A stretch of DNA of 64,000 bases, from the NCBI GenBank assembly GCA_947498775.1, contig CANMLL010000018.1:1-64000 (forward strand), written 5' to 3'. A program made the translations under genes and the position numbers. Below are positions 43,887 to 53,363 of the stretch, piece after piece. Below the pieces are notes generated by a model, which saw only the letters and a program-made list of their open reading frames with translations, was not told where the DNA came from and did not search any database. Numbering within the stretch: the first letter of the stretch is position 1; each line of letters opens with the position of its first letter. The DNA comes from an uncultured Aquimarina sp. (GTDB taxonomy: Bacteria > Bacteroidota > Bacteroidia > Flavobacteriales > Flavobacteriaceae).

Positions 43887-45119
43887 ATGGCCAAAGAAGA
43901 TTTAGAATGCTCTTTTTGTGGGAGGAAAAAACCTGAAACGAATCTGCTTATTGCAGGGTTGGATGCGCATATTTGTGATCGGTGTATCGTTCAGGCTCAT
44001 GGGATTGTTGTTGAAGAAGCAAAGGACGAAGAGACAGGTGAACTTAGTAGTGAACTAATGTTACGCAAACCAAAAGCAATCAAGAAATTTTTGGATGAGT
44101 ATGTGATAGGGCAGGAGTTTACCAAAAAAATAATGTCGGTAGCAGTATACAACCACTATAAAAGATTGCTTCAGCCGCAAACAGATGATGATATAGAGAT
44201 TCAAAAGAGTAATATCATCATGGTGGGGCAAACAGGAACTGGTAAAACGCTAATGGCCAAAACTATTGCCAAAATGCTAAATGTTCCTTTGGCTATTGTA
44301 GATGCAACTGTACTTACCGAGGCAGGTTATGTGGGAGAAGATGTAGAAAGCATCCTTACCAGATTACTACAGGCGGCAGATTATAACCTTGAAAAAGCGC
44401 AAAGAGGAATTGTATTTATTGATGAAATAGATAAAATAGCCCGCAAAAGTGATAACCCAAGCATTACCAGAGATGTTTCTGGAGAAGGAGTACAACAAGC
44501 CTTGTTGAAACTGCTAGAAGGAACTATAGTCAATGTACCACCAAAAGGCGGTAGAAAACACCCGGATCAGAAGTTTATCGAGGTAAATACCGAAAATATT
44601 CTGTTTATTGCCGGAGGAGCATTTGATGGGATTGAAAAGATGATCCAGAAACGATTAAATATGCAAGCAGTAGGATATAGCGCTTCTAAAAGCGAAGATG
44701 CTATAGAGAAAGACAACTTGCTTCAATATATTATTCCGAAAGACTTAAAAGATTTTGGTTTGATACCAGAAATAATAGGGCGATTACCTGTGCTTTCTTA
44801 TATGAATCCTCTGGATGCAGAAACACTTAGATCTATTTTAACGGCTCCTAAAAATGCAATTATCAAACAATACAAAAAGTTGTTTGAAATGGATAATGTA
44901 TCATTTTCTATTACAGAGGGTGCCCTAGAATATATTGTTGAAAAAGCAATGGAGTATAAATTAGGAGCTCGGGGACTCAGATCACTTTGTGAGGCGATTT
45001 TGACCGATGCAATGTATGAGCTACCCGAAGGAGACGAAACCGAGTTTAGAGTCACAAAGGATTATGCAGATAAGAAACTTAACAAGTCTACAATCAAAAA
45101 GCTTAAAGCAGTTTCTTAA
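43887..45119 (+). CDS. clpX: ATP-dependent Clp protease ATP-binding subunit ClpX
   Basis: This 410-residue AAA+ unfoldase has an N-terminal zinc-binding domain with [10 protein letters not shown] and HICDRC (four cysteines). Walker A is GQTGTGKT (about residue 113), Walker B is [13 protein letters not shown], and the sensor/arginine and ClpP-contacting IGF-like loop region follow. Length is normal. It feeds substrates to ClpP and recognises tags such as ssrA. An unusual perfect inverted repeat lies in its leader, and a strong terminator follows. Confidence 0.97.
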   Translation: MAKEDLECSFCGRKKPETNLLIAGLDAHICDRCIVQAHGIVVEEAKDEETGELSSELMLRKPKAIKKFLDEYVIGQEFTKKIMSVAVYNHYKRLLQPQTDDDIEIQKSNIIMVGQTGTGKTLMAKTIAKMLNVPLAIVDATVLTEAGYVGEDVESILTRLLQAADYNLEKAQRGIVFIDEIDKIARKSDNPSITRDVSGEGVQQALLKLLEGTIVNVPPKGGRKHPDQKFIEVNTENILFIAGGAFDGIEKMIQKRLNMQAVGYSASKSEDAIEKDNLLQYIIPKDLKDFGLIPEIIGRLPVLSYMNPLDAETLRSILTAPKNAIIKQYKKLFEMDNVSFSITEGALEYIVEKAMEYKLGARGLRSLCEAILTDAMYELPEGDETEFRVTKDYADKKLNKSTIKKLKAVS

Positions 45120-45157
45120 AAGTTCAAATGACTTTAGTAATAAATGAGTTCTATAAA

Positions 45158-45192
45158 AAAACACCTTTGTACAAAGTACAAAGGTGTTTTTT
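45158..45192. terminator. Bidirectional terminator between clpX and the convergent small gene
   Basis: A 15-base perfect stem, AAAACACCTTTGTAC (45158-45172) and GTACAAAGGTGTTTT (45176-45190), has an AAA loop, with T runs on both strands. Confidence 0.88.
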
Positions 45193-45218
45193 GTTGGTTG
45201 AAATAGTTGGAACCAATC

Positions 45219-45548
45219 TTAGTCAGAGTATGATACCCTTTCCTTGTTGTTTTTAATAATGTCCTCTGTGTTTTTTAAAGCTATATTGTTACTTTCTTTT
45301 AGATCAATGTTAAAATTGTTTTGACGAATCAAAGCCTCATAAAAAGTTACTTTTGATATTTCGCTATAACAAATGTCATCTTCTACGGCACTGTTTGTAA
45401 CATGTACTACTTCTGATGAAGAAATATCGATGTTGTATGCTGTTGCTTTTTCTGTTTTAGTATCGTAATCGGTAGTAGCTGCAACTTCTTGTGCATAAAC
45501 TCCTGTAATTAAGAATGAAAAAATAAAGAAAGAAATAACGGTTTTCAT
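45219..45548 (-). CDS. Unrecognised small secreted protein
   Basis: This 109-residue protein is predicted from the ATG at 45548 (MKTVISFFIFSFLITGVYAQ signal peptide). The frame extends eight codons upstream, but they would precede the signal peptide. The mature part of about 90 residues is acidic, with one Cys (DDICYSEISKVTFYEALIR) and a charged C-terminal helix. No family was recognised. Its interest lies in its promoter: a perfect TACGGTAAAACCGTA palindrome 160 bases upstream links it to the paralog genes at 15-18 kb. Confidence 0.65.
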   Translation of the reverse strand: MKTVISFFIFSFLITGVYAQEVAATTDYDTKTEKATAYNIDISSSEVVHVTNSAVEDDICYSEISKVTFYEALIRQNNFNIDLKESNNIALKNTEDIIKNNKERVSYSD

Positions 45549-45585
45549 ATTTTGGGACTTTGATAAATTCATAACTATCTGGTAT

Positions 45586-45615
45586 CAAATTTAGTATGAA
45601 AAAAACAGGCACAAA
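45586..45615 (-). promoter_or_regulatory. Promoter of the small secreted protein gene
   Basis: On the minus strand, TAAATTTG (plus CAAATTTA, 45586-45593) is a perfect -7 element, and a TTTG (plus CAAA, 45612-45615) lies 18 bases upstream. Confidence 0.65.
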
Positions 45616-45707
45616 AAAGATTTACTGATTTTTAGATTAAACGCTTTTTTTGAACGATGAAAGACTACTTTTTTTGTTAAAAAATACAATTCTTACACAA
45701 TTTTTTT

Positions 45708-45722
45708 ACGGTAAAACCGTAT
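45708..45722. promoter_or_regulatory. Palindromic operator candidate TACGGTAAAACCGTA
   Basis: Perfect 6-base arms lie around AAA, 160 bases before the start of the small secreted gene and about 93 bases upstream of its -33 element. It is the same motif as at 15836-15850 with a compensated C:G for T:A pair. Confidence 0.5.
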
Positions 45723-45789
45723 TATTTTTTGATTTTGATACTTAATTTTTGCTTAAAAAGATCAGATTATACAAATCTGTTATCCAAAA

Positions 45790-47322
45790 TTATGAAGAAA
45801 AAGAATTCACTTCATTAAGTGTAAGTAATTCATCAATATAGGTTCTGGTATTGGACAATCTGGGTATTTTATGCTGCCCACCCAGTTTATCGTTCATTTT
45901 TAGCCAATCATAAAACAATCCTTTTCTGGCTTCTTGAACCTTCAACATATTTAAAGTAGTGTTATTGTAACGTTTTGCCTCATAATCGCTATTTACATTT
46001 TGTAAATTTTGATCGAGGATAAGGCCGAACTCTTTTAGGTTTTTAGGAGATTTCTTGAATTCGATGACCCATTCATGAGCACCTTTTTCTTTTCCTTTCA
46101 TAAAGATTGGCGCAACCGTATAATCTACGATTTCACTATCAGTGACCTTGGTAGTTTTTCGTAACGCATTTTCTGCATTTTCAATGATAAGTTCTTCTCC
46201 AAAAACATTAATATGGTGTTTTGTTCTGCCCGAAACTTTAATCCTGTAGGGGTTAACAGATGTAAAACGAATTGTGTCCCCAATTTGGTACCGCCACAAG
46301 CCTGCGTTGGTCGTAATAATAACTGCATAGTTTTTTCCTATTTCTACATCAGATAGCGGGATTACTTTTTCATTAGGCGTTCCATACGTATCCATCGGAA
46401 TAAATTCATAAAATATGCCATAATCCAGCATAAGTAATAATTCTGAAGAGTCATTATGATCCTGGATCGCAAAGAAACCTTCAGACGCATTATATATCTC
46501 ATAGTACTTAAAGGAGTTCTTTGGTAAAATTTTAGCGTACTGATCTCTGTATGGATCAAAATTTACTCCGCCATGAAAATATACTTCAAGATTGTTCCAG
46601 ATTTCGAATAGACTTTCTTTTCCTGTAGCTTCCAGTACTTCATTAAGCAAAACAAGCATCCATGATGGAACACCAGCCAAACTGGTAACATTTTCCTGGA
46701 TAGTCTCGTTCACAATAGCTTTCATTTTGAATTCCCAATCACTCATTAAGGATATTTCGCTACTAGGTGTAGAGCTAAAATCTGCCCAAAATGGCATATT
46801 ATCAATAATAATTGCAGACAAGTCACCAAAAGAAGTGCCATTTTCCTTATAAAGTTCTTTACTTCCTCCTAGCCGAAGGCTTTTACCTGTAAAAAGTTGA
46901 GAATCCTCATTATTGTTAAGGTACATACACAAAAGATCCTTACCAGCAGCAAAATGACAATCCTCTAAGGATTCTTGACTAACCGGAATAAATTTACTTT
47001 TTGCACTGGTGGTTCCACTGGATTTTGCAAACCATTTGATGCTAGTGGGCCAGAAAATGTTGTTTTCTCCTAAACGGTTTCTTTCTATCATCGATTCGTA
47101 ATCTTCATAGGATCGTAAAGGAACACGCTCCTTAAATTCTTCATAATTGCGTATGGAAGCAAAATCATAGTTTTTTCCAAACTCAGTATTTTTTGCCGTT
47201 TCCAATAGTACATGCAATAGTTCACGCTGAACTTCATTGGGATACTTAAGGAAAAGTTCCATCTGATGAAACCGTTTTTTTAAGAACCAGCTGGCAATAG
47301 AATTAACTAAAGGGATTGGCAT
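45790..47322 (-). CDS. GH3 auxin-responsive promoter family protein
   Basis: This 510-residue adenylate-forming enzyme of the GH3 type has the ATP motif WFAKSSGTTSAKSKFIP (SSGTTS). An acid-binding middle region includes EIYNASEGFFAIQD, and the domain ends with VSGRTKHHINVFGEELIIENA. In plants GH3 enzymes conjugate amino acids to acyl acids; bacterial members are uncharacterised in substrate. A divergent DUF2797 gene lies 101 bases away, a pairing I recall from other flavobacteria. Confidence 0.9.
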   Translation of the reverse strand: MPIPLVNSIASWFLKKRFHQMELFLKYPNEVQRELLHVLLETAKNTEFGKNYDFASIRNYEEFKERVPLRSYEDYESMIERNRLGENNIFWPTSIKWFAKSSGTTSAKSKFIPVSQESLEDCHFAAGKDLLCMYLNNNEDSQLFTGKSLRLGGSKELYKENGTSFGDLSAIIIDNMPFWADFSSTPSSEISLMSDWEFKMKAIVNETIQENVTSLAGVPSWMLVLLNEVLEATGKESLFEIWNNLEVYFHGGVNFDPYRDQYAKILPKNSFKYYEIYNASEGFFAIQDHNDSSELLLMLDYGIFYEFIPMDTYGTPNEKVIPLSDVEIGKNYAVIITTNAGLWRYQIGDTIRFTSVNPYRIKVSGRTKHHINVFGEELIIENAENALRKTTKVTDSEIVDYTVAPIFMKGKEKGAHEWVIEFKKSPKNLKEFGLILDQNLQNVNSDYEAKRYNNTTLNMLKVQEARKGLFYDWLKMNDKLGGQHKIPRLSNTRTYIDELLTLNEVNSFSS

Positions 47323-47423
47323 TTTTTGATGTATATTTAGACTGAAATTGTTTCGGTTGTTGTCAACTAAAATAATAAAAATAATTACATTCTTCTTATC
47401 AGGTTAATTTATAACAAAATTTT

Positions 47424-48218
47424 ATGCAGTATCAAGGAGTACTTACCAAAATGCAAACAGAGATAGGAGATCCTATTCAGTATTATCTGATTTTTGAGTC
47501 AGATTTTATTCATGTAAATCAGTTGCTTGATAAAAAATTGAGCTTAGAGTTTGTAGGTTATCAATGTCTCGCTTGTGGAGAGAATAAAAAAATATACAGG
47601 CAAGGATATTGCTATGATGATTTTTATGATCGTCCCGAAGTGGGGGACTGGGTAATGCGTCCAGAGTTAAGTACAGCACATTTGGATATTGAAGATCGGG
47701 ATTTAGAGTTTGAGAAAAAAGTACAGCTTCAACCACATATTGTCTATCTGGCAAATTCTAGCAATGTTAAGGTTGGTGTTACCAGAAAATCTCAGGTCCC
47801 CACAAGATGGATTGATCAGGGAGCCCATGAAGCGATAGAAATTGTTGAGGTGCCTAACCGATATTTGGCGGGGATAACAGAAGTAGCCCTAAAGGATCAG
47901 GTTTCTGATAAAACAAATTGGCGCACTATGCTTAAAAATGAAATTGTGGACGAAGATCTGCTGGCGTATAAAAGGAGACTCAAAGATTGTATTCCTGAAG
48001 AAGTGAAGGAGTATTTTATTGAAAACGGCAAAGAAACCGAGCTCCATTTTCCGGTGTTGAAGTACCCTGATAAATTAAAAAGTCTTAATCTCGAAAAAAC
48101 ACCAGAGTTTTCAGGGATTTTGAAAGGTATTAAGGGACAATACCTAATTTTTGAAGACAATACTGTTTTTAATGTGCGTAATAATGAAGGATATGTAGTA
48201 AGATTAACCGTAAATTGA
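47424..48218 (+). CDS. DUF2797 family protein
   Basis: This 264-residue protein has a cysteine cluster near the N-terminus in CLACGENKKIYRQGYCYDDFYD, suggesting a zinc site, and the conserved GVTRKSQVPTRWIDQGAHEA block that resembles a GIY-YIG-like nuclease core. The family function is not established. It is divergent from GH3 and converges with the PLP decarboxylase gene, leaving 3 bases between stops. Confidence 0.85.
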   Translation: MQYQGVLTKMQTEIGDPIQYYLIFESDFIHVNQLLDKKLSLEFVGYQCLACGENKKIYRQGYCYDDFYDRPEVGDWVMRPELSTAHLDIEDRDLEFEKKVQLQPHIVYLANSSNVKVGVTRKSQVPTRWIDQGAHEAIEIVEVPNRYLAGITEVALKDQVSDKTNWRTMLKNEIVDEDLLAYKRRLKDCIPEEVKEYFIENGKETELHFPVLKYPDKLKSLNLEKTPEFSGILKGIKGQYLIFEDNTVFNVRNNEGYVVRLTVN

Positions 48219-48221
48219 TTA

Positions 48222-49679
48222 TTAGGTATTACTTGTAGCTAAAAGTTGTTCTTCGCCATATATTTCGCATTTCTTTAATGTGTTTTTAATGTCTTCGATG
48301 GTAGTTCTGGGATTTATCAGGCACATTCTAAGTACCACTTGCCCTTGTAACACTGTGGTAACAAGGAGTGCTTCTTTGGAAGCGATTATTTTTTTAGAAA
48401 TGTTTTGATTGATGCGATCCAACTCTTCTTCCAAAAGGTTTTGGCCTATTGGATTGTATCTAAAATTAATAATGGCTAGTGTGGCAGGTGATGTTATTTC
48501 CCAAAGCGCGCTTTTCCTTAACAGTATTTCTGTTTGTTCGGCTAGATCAATGTTGTATGTAATGGCTTTTTTGAAAGATGCTAACCCAAACGTCTTTAAA
48601 GACATGTAAAATTTTAAAGCGCGAAAACGACGGGTTAATTGAATGCCGTGATCATAAAAATTAATTTCAGACTCATTACCTTCAATATCCCTTAGATACT
48701 CGGGTTTTTCACTAAATGTACTACTTAGCCAATTATGATTTTTGACCAATAAACATCCTATTTCGTAGGGTTGAAAAAACCATTTATGGGGATCAACCGT
48801 TAATGAATCTGCTCTTTCGATTCCCTTAAGTAATTTTTTTCCGTTGGATGCCAAAATTGCCGCACCACCATACGCACCATCTATGTGAAACCACATGTTT
48901 TCGTTCTCGCAAATATTGGCAATTTCATCGAGTGGATCTACTGTGCCAGTATTGGTGGTTCCTGCCGAAGCAATAATGCAAAATGGTTGTAATCCTTCTA
49001 GACGATCTTTGGCTATGATGTTTTTCAATTTATTAAGGGATATTTTGAATTCCATATCTGTTGGAATGATACGAATTTGCTCTTTTTTGAACCCTATCAC
49101 TTTAATAGCTTTGATATTTGACGAATGCGCTTGATCCGAAAGATAAATGGTAGCCTTAGAAAAATCATTCCTACATTTTATTCTTCGTGCGGTTACCAGG
49201 GCAGTCAAATTTGCCATCGAGCCTCCACTTGTAAAAATACCGCCTCCTTGTTTGGTCGGAAACCCAAAAATCTCGAGTAACCAGTTCATGGTCACAATTT
49301 CTAGTTCGGCTGCTGCAGGTGATGCTGCCCAACCGCCAGAAAAGATATTGAATCCAGTGGCAATCGTATCGGCCATTACGCTGATGTAATTACTTGGTCC
49401 CGGAACAAAAGAATACGATTTTGGGTGTGATACAATATTACTATTAGGAATAACCTGATCCATTACAAAATCCAATACTTCATGTGCCGGTGTAGACAAA
49501 TTAGGAATATTCTCGGTCAATAATGAATCCATTTCTGCTCTAGAGGCCTGAGCAACTGGTTTTTTGGAGTTTTGAGTTTCAAAGTGATCTACTATATGGT
49601 CTATGATCTTATACCCATACCGTTGCATCTCTTCTTTTGATAATGTTAATTTGTAATTGGGGTTATTTTCTGTGGTCAT
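48222..49679 (-). CDS. PLP-dependent group II decarboxylase (aromatic amino acid or glutamate-like)
   Basis: This 485-residue enzyme of the Pyridoxal_deC family has VGGxxTSGGSMAN-type binding (GGGIFTSGGSMANLTAL) and HIDGAYGGAAIL. The PLP lysine is Lys299 in SLTVDPHKWFFQPYEIG. Known role: decarboxylation of aromatic or acidic L-amino acids to amines; substrate cannot be assigned from sequence, though TVDPHKWFF and the length favour the aromatic/DDC-like subgroup. A minus-strand -7 element (plus CAAAGATA, 49699-49706) lies just upstream. Confidence 0.9.
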   Translation of the reverse strand: MTTENNPNYKLTLSKEEMQRYGYKIIDHIVDHFETQNSKKPVAQASRAEMDSLLTENIPNLSTPAHEVLDFVMDQVIPNSNIVSHPKSYSFVPGPSNYISVMADTIATGFNIFSGGWAASPAAAELEIVTMNWLLEIFGFPTKQGGGIFTSGGSMANLTALVTARRIKCRNDFSKATIYLSDQAHSSNIKAIKVIGFKKEQIRIIPTDMEFKISLNKLKNIIAKDRLEGLQPFCIIASAGTTNTGTVDPLDEIANICENENMWFHIDGAYGGAAILASNGKKLLKGIERADSLTVDPHKWFFQPYEIGCLLVKNHNWLSSTFSEKPEYLRDIEGNESEINFYDHGIQLTRRFRALKFYMSLKTFGLASFKKAITYNIDLAEQTEILLRKSALWEITSPATLAIINFRYNPIGQNLLEEELDRINQNISKKIIASKEALLVTTVLQGQVVLRMCLINPRTTIEDIKNTLKKCEIYGEEQLLATSNT

Positions 49680-49778
49680 TCTATAACTTTATGACCAACA
49701 AAGATAAAGGTAATTCAAATTAATTTACTTGTATAATCCTTTAAAAAAACGGTATGCTCAATAAATAGTTTAGTGGCA

Positions 49779-50411
49779 TTATTCTACTACAAACTTGATG
49801 CTTTGAAAAACGGAAATTAAGATTAAGGCTATTCCTGTAATTCTATGAAGCTTGGTCTTTGAACCTTCTTGTTTCTTTGCCATTTTATTACCCCATCTTC
49901 CATAGAAATACAGGGTTCCGATTTTTCCCAGATAGATGCCTAGAAAGAAAAGGAAAAGAGATATTATCGAATTTTGAACGGTGAGCTCAAAAATGTACTT
50001 GTTGATTAAAGATATTGCCAAGATCCAATAGATAATTACGGGGGGATTTAATATCGCCAAAGAAAATCCGGTAAGAAATTTAGAATTTGATAGTTTGATT
50101 TTTCGTTTGCCATTAGATTTGACCGTGTTGTTTGCTAAAAAAATAAAATAAATTCCGACCAGAAAGAAAATAACAATAAATAGGACTTGAATCCATTGAT
50201 TTTCCAGAAAGAAACTGGATAATTGCATGCTACAATGCAGTGCAAAAAATGCCAAAACTACTTCACCAACTCCGGCAGCAAGTGCTACATAAGATGCTTT
50301 TTTTATATTTTCTTTTATAGAAGTGTTGATCACGGCGATATTAACTGCTCCTAAGGGAATGGCACCCACTATAGCGATAATAGTTCCGAATAAAAGATAC
50401 AATGCTGTCAT
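49779..50411 (-). CDS. LysE family amino-acid exporter
   Basis: This 210-residue membrane protein has six hydrophobic segments and the LysE/RhtB start GAIPLGAVNIAVINTSIKE, with AAGVGEVVLAFFAL and LAILNPPVIIYWILAISL (the conserved NPP in the fourth helix). Family role: export of amino acids or related compounds. It lies 99 bases downstream of the PLP decarboxylase start and is separately transcribed. A functional link to the decarboxylase, such as amine or amino-acid export, is only a guess. Confidence 0.88.
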   Translation of the reverse strand: MTALYLLFGTIIAIVGAIPLGAVNIAVINTSIKENIKKASYVALAAGVGEVVLAFFALHCSMQLSSFFLENQWIQVLFIVIFFLVGIYFIFLANNTVKSNGKRKIKLSNSKFLTGFSLAILNPPVIIYWILAISLINKYIFELTVQNSIISLFLFFLGIYLGKIGTLYFYGRWGNKMAKKQEGSKTKLHRITGIALILISVFQSIKFVVE

Positions 50412-50458
50412 ATTTGTTTAGTAGCTTTTAAGCATATATTCTTACACTCAAAATGAAT

Positions 50459-50490
50459 AAAAAAAAGAAAGCGGCAATTGCCGCTTTCTA
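50459..50490 (-). terminator. Terminator of secreted paralog gene A
   Basis: A perfect palindromic stem, GAAAGCGGCAA/TTGCCGCTTTC (about 50467-50488), is followed on the minus strand by a T7 run (plus AAAAAAA just before it). It lies after the stop of the 50536-50976 gene. Confidence 0.85.
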
Positions 50491-50535
50491 CCCTAAGTAA
50501 ATTTGATAATTTAACATATTACAAATTATAATCTT

Positions 50536-50976
50536 TTAGAAATTTCCATTCATGCCAATGCGCATTTTTTTAATGATCTCCTCAAAATAAAGGATCGTCC
50601 AAATAATTTTTTCGGTATCCGCATAAGGAACCAGTTCTTCTATAGTAACATAGGAGATTTCTAAGGCTTTTTCGGTGGTTTCTTTATTGTTTTTAAGAAT
50701 TTTAAGATGACGAGAATCTTCTTTGATCCCTATGTCTCTTAATCTTACTCCAGCTTCATTAGTTAGTGATAAAAGAGGTAGTACAGTGATAATCTCTTGC
50801 ACTCGATCTTGGTAAAGCTGAATAAGTTCTCCTTTTTTTAAGTCTTCCAAATCTCCAATAGTATGAAACTTATTAACTTGTTTCTTTTGAGAGAAAAATA
50901 CCGCTTCGTTTGCTTTTTGTGCAAAAACGGTACTTATTGTTAACAGGAAGAAAAAACTAATTATTAATCTAAGCAT
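50536..50976 (-). CDS. Unrecognised small secreted protein, paralog A
   Basis: This 146-residue protein has a signal peptide ending TVFAQ. The mature part is mostly helical: KFHTIGDLEDLKKGELIQLY, LTNEAGVRLRDIGIKED, PYADTEKIIWTILYFEEIIK, and a conserved RIG-x-GGNF-type end (RIGMNGNF). A second copy is encoded at 52893-53330 with about half of the residues identical. No known family was recognised. It lies 69 bases after the beta-helix gene on the same strand, so it may be co-transcribed with it. Confidence 0.7.
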   Translation of the reverse strand: MLRLIISFFFLLTISTVFAQKANEAVFFSQKKQVNKFHTIGDLEDLKKGELIQLYQDRVQEIITVLPLLSLTNEAGVRLRDIGIKEDSRHLKILKNNKETTEKALEISYVTIEELVPYADTEKIIWTILYFEEIIKKMRIGMNGNF

Positions 50977-51045
50977 AATTGTAAAATCTAAATTTGATCT
51001 GTATCTATTTTTATTATATAATGTCTGAAAGCAAAACTTTGGTTG

Positions 51046-52323
51046 TTATTGCATGACCATATAGGTGTTTAGTGATTTCTTTAATTGGAATCTTGGGTTT
51101 ACATTGCTTTGTGGATCGTTAAATAATTCTTTAACACTTACAAAACTTTTGGTAAACCTGTTGTATTTAAGAATATCTAATGCTGATTTTTTAATAGTAT
51201 GGTTAGCAACACTAACTCCTTCTCCGTGGATATTGAAAAAACTATTATCCATCATAAATGCTTTTTGGATTAATGGGAAGGAAGTGTACGATTTGTCAAA
51301 TTTAACAACATCAGAAAAACCAGATATCTTTGAATTATGGATGTAAGTCAATGCAGAATTGGTCGCGAAAATAGCCGCAGTAGTATGCTGATAGTTAGTT
51401 TTATCTGATAGGTTAACAAGTGTAGCGTTAGTGATAGTGATGTCTGTTACCGCACTAGGGCGTATATACCCCAAATCTTTATTGTATCCATCTATTTCTA
51501 TAGCATAAGAACCTTTTGGACTTGTGACATAGGGATGACGAATGGCAATTACATTGTTTAGGTTGCCTTTGAAACCTTCTGAAATCTGATAGTCATCGTC
51601 TTGTGCTTTTAGAGAGATAAGGTTTTGCATATTATTTTTCCCACCATGGAAATTAAATGAATCTTGACCAGAATAACTCACCATGATATTATCAATAATA
51701 GAAGAAGAACCAATACCATATAGTGATAATCCGTTGGATTCTTCGTTTCTTTTATTGCTATTACCAGCAAATTCAATTCTTACATGGCTAAGTATTGTGG
51801 TTTCTTCATCAAGTTGATTGCCGCCGTAGATAGAAAATTGAGGTTTAAAGTTTCCTGTCATTAATCCGTTTCCAGAAACAGTATTCACCTTTCCTGATCC
51901 TGCAATACTAATACCACCCCAATCTCCATTATTTCTTGATTTGGGACCTTTGTTTGAGGTAAAAACGATAGGGTATGCCTTAGAACCAACTGCAATTAAT
52001 TTTGCTCCTTTGGTAACGATAAGGTTGGCAGGGTTTTCATGATCACATCGAATTATTGTTCCCTCTTGAATCGTTAAGGAAGCGCCATTGGTCACATACA
52101 CATCACCAGACATTAGATACACGATGTCATTTCTTAAATAGGTATGGTTAGTAATAATGTTTGGGAGTTTCTCTTCAGCTTCTGGATAATCTGTTTTATT
52201 AGGAGAAAAATTTGTCCAACCTTTGGACCATCTGTCATTATTCTCATTAAAATTTTGAGCGGTCGTTATTAAAGAAGAGAATAATACTATAAAAGCTGTA
52301 ATTAGAGAACATCTTTTTTTCAT
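51046..52323 (-). CDS. Secreted right-handed beta-helix-like protein
   Basis: This 425-residue protein has a signal peptide ending TTAQ and repeated short strands: GDVYVTNGASLTIQEGTIIR, PIVFTSNKGPKSRNNGDWGG, SHVRIEFAGNSNKR, DNIMVSYSGQDSFNFHGG. The PIVFTS..WGGI pattern is typical of Bacteroidota parallel beta-helix (right-handed repeat) surface proteins. It lacks an obvious T9SS sorting domain at its C-terminus. It is flanked by two copies of an unknown secreted protein family. Function unknown. Confidence 0.8.
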   Translation of the reverse strand: MKKRCSLITAFIVLFSSLITTAQNFNENNDRWSKGWTNFSPNKTDYPEAEEKLPNIITNHTYLRNDIVYLMSGDVYVTNGASLTIQEGTIIRCDHENPANLIVTKGAKLIAVGSKAYPIVFTSNKGPKSRNNGDWGGISIAGSGKVNTVSGNGLMTGNFKPQFSIYGGNQLDEETTILSHVRIEFAGNSNKRNEESNGLSLYGIGSSSIIDNIMVSYSGQDSFNFHGGKNNMQNLISLKAQDDDYQISEGFKGNLNNVIAIRHPYVTSPKGSYAIEIDGYNKDLGYIRPSAVTDITITNATLVNLSDKTNYQHTTAAIFATNSALTYIHNSKISGFSDVVKFDKSYTSFPLIQKAFMMDNSFFNIHGEGVSVANHTIKKSALDILKYNRFTKSFVSVKELFNDPQSNVNPRFQLKKSLNTYMVMQ

Positions 52324-52892
52324 GATATTTTATTTTAGGTTAAATTATTAGGAGGAAATTTCTTTCTCCCGATTTTAGGGACGACTAAGATATATTAGTT
52401 TTGTTAAAGTCGGTTACGTGTTTGCCGTAAACTTTGTACGTTTGTCGGTATTTTAACAAAAATTAGCAAAACTTTATAAGTAAAATTCTTACATTTTGTA
52501 TATGTATGCTGCTGATAATCAAAAAATTAACTAACGTTTAGTTCTTTGCGTAAAAGGATAAACAAAGCATAAAGACCATGAGTAATTTTGATAAAAAAGG
52601 GGTTTTTTCCCCTAGTTTTGGCATTTTTTTGAGTAATTTTTATGGATAAAAGACAAGCTTTTATGGCTAAAAAAGACCATTTTTTTAACATTATTGATTA
52701 AAATATACTAGGAAATATCGTTTTTTAACCCCAAAAACTAGTTTTTTAAGATCATGAAGAAGCTTAATCCGATTAAAAACGAAAGATAAAATTTAGCAAA
52801 TATTACTATGTGTCATTTTGAACTTGATTACCGATACCCCCTATATGCCTTTTGGAAAGCTTTTTCACATTTTGCTTAGATAAAGCTTCTAT
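52324..52892. other. Intergenic, no gene seen
   Basis: No ORF or repeat is evident. TACGTGTTTGCCGTA at 52415-52429, 92 bases before the beta-helix start, matches the TAYGGTTTTACCRTA motif at 12 of 15 positions but has poor arms. The plus-strand GGGGTTTTTTCCCC near 52598 is a short hairpin without a gene to terminate. The rest is AT-rich spacer. Confidence 0.4.
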
Positions 52893-53330
52893 TCAAAAAT
52901 TTCCACCGGCTCCGATTCTTATTTTTTTGATTATTTCTTCAAAATATAGAACTGCCCAAATAATTTTTTCAGTATCGGCATAAGGAATGAACTCAGAAAT
53001 AAGATCACTTGAGCTTTCCAGAGCTTTGATAGTGGCTTCATGATGTTTATCTATTGATTTTAAATGATCTGAGTTTTCTTTAATTCCGATATCCGAGAGT
53101 TTAACTCCCGCTTCATTTGTTAATGCCAGATAGGGGAGTATTGTTGTTATTTCATATATACGTTCTTTGTATAATCTAATTAACGCTCCTTTCTTTAAAT
53201 TTTCTAACTCATCGATCGTATGAAACTTACTTATTTGAATGTTTTGATCAAAGAATACATTCTTTTTTGATTGACTATGACCGTATGAAACCATAAAAAT
53301 GGTGAGAATAATAATATGGATTGACTTCAT
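52893..53330 (-). CDS. Unrecognised small secreted protein, paralog B
   Basis: This 145-residue protein has a signal peptide ending YGHSQ. The same blocks as paralog A appear in the same order: SKFHTIDELENLKKGALIRL, LTNEAGVKLSDIGIKEN, PYADTEKIIWAVLYFEEIIK and an end RIGAGGNF. The middle segment is least conserved. It is upstream of, and co-directional with, the beta-helix gene and paralog A, giving the order B - beta-helix - A in the direction of transcription. No known family was recognised. Confidence 0.7.
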   Translation of the reverse strand: MKSIHIIILTIFMVSYGHSQSKKNVFFDQNIQISKFHTIDELENLKKGALIRLYKERIYEITTILPYLALTNEAGVKLSDIGIKENSDHLKSIDKHHEATIKALESSSDLISEFIPYADTEKIIWAVLYFEEIIKKIRIGAGGNF

Positions 53331-53363
53331 CTTGACGAGAATTTTGTTGGTTACCTATGTTAT

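Noticed and set aside
52598-52613. GGGGTTTTTTCCCC hairpin as terminator
   Set aside because: No gene ends nearby on either strand and there is no distinct T tract after the stem.
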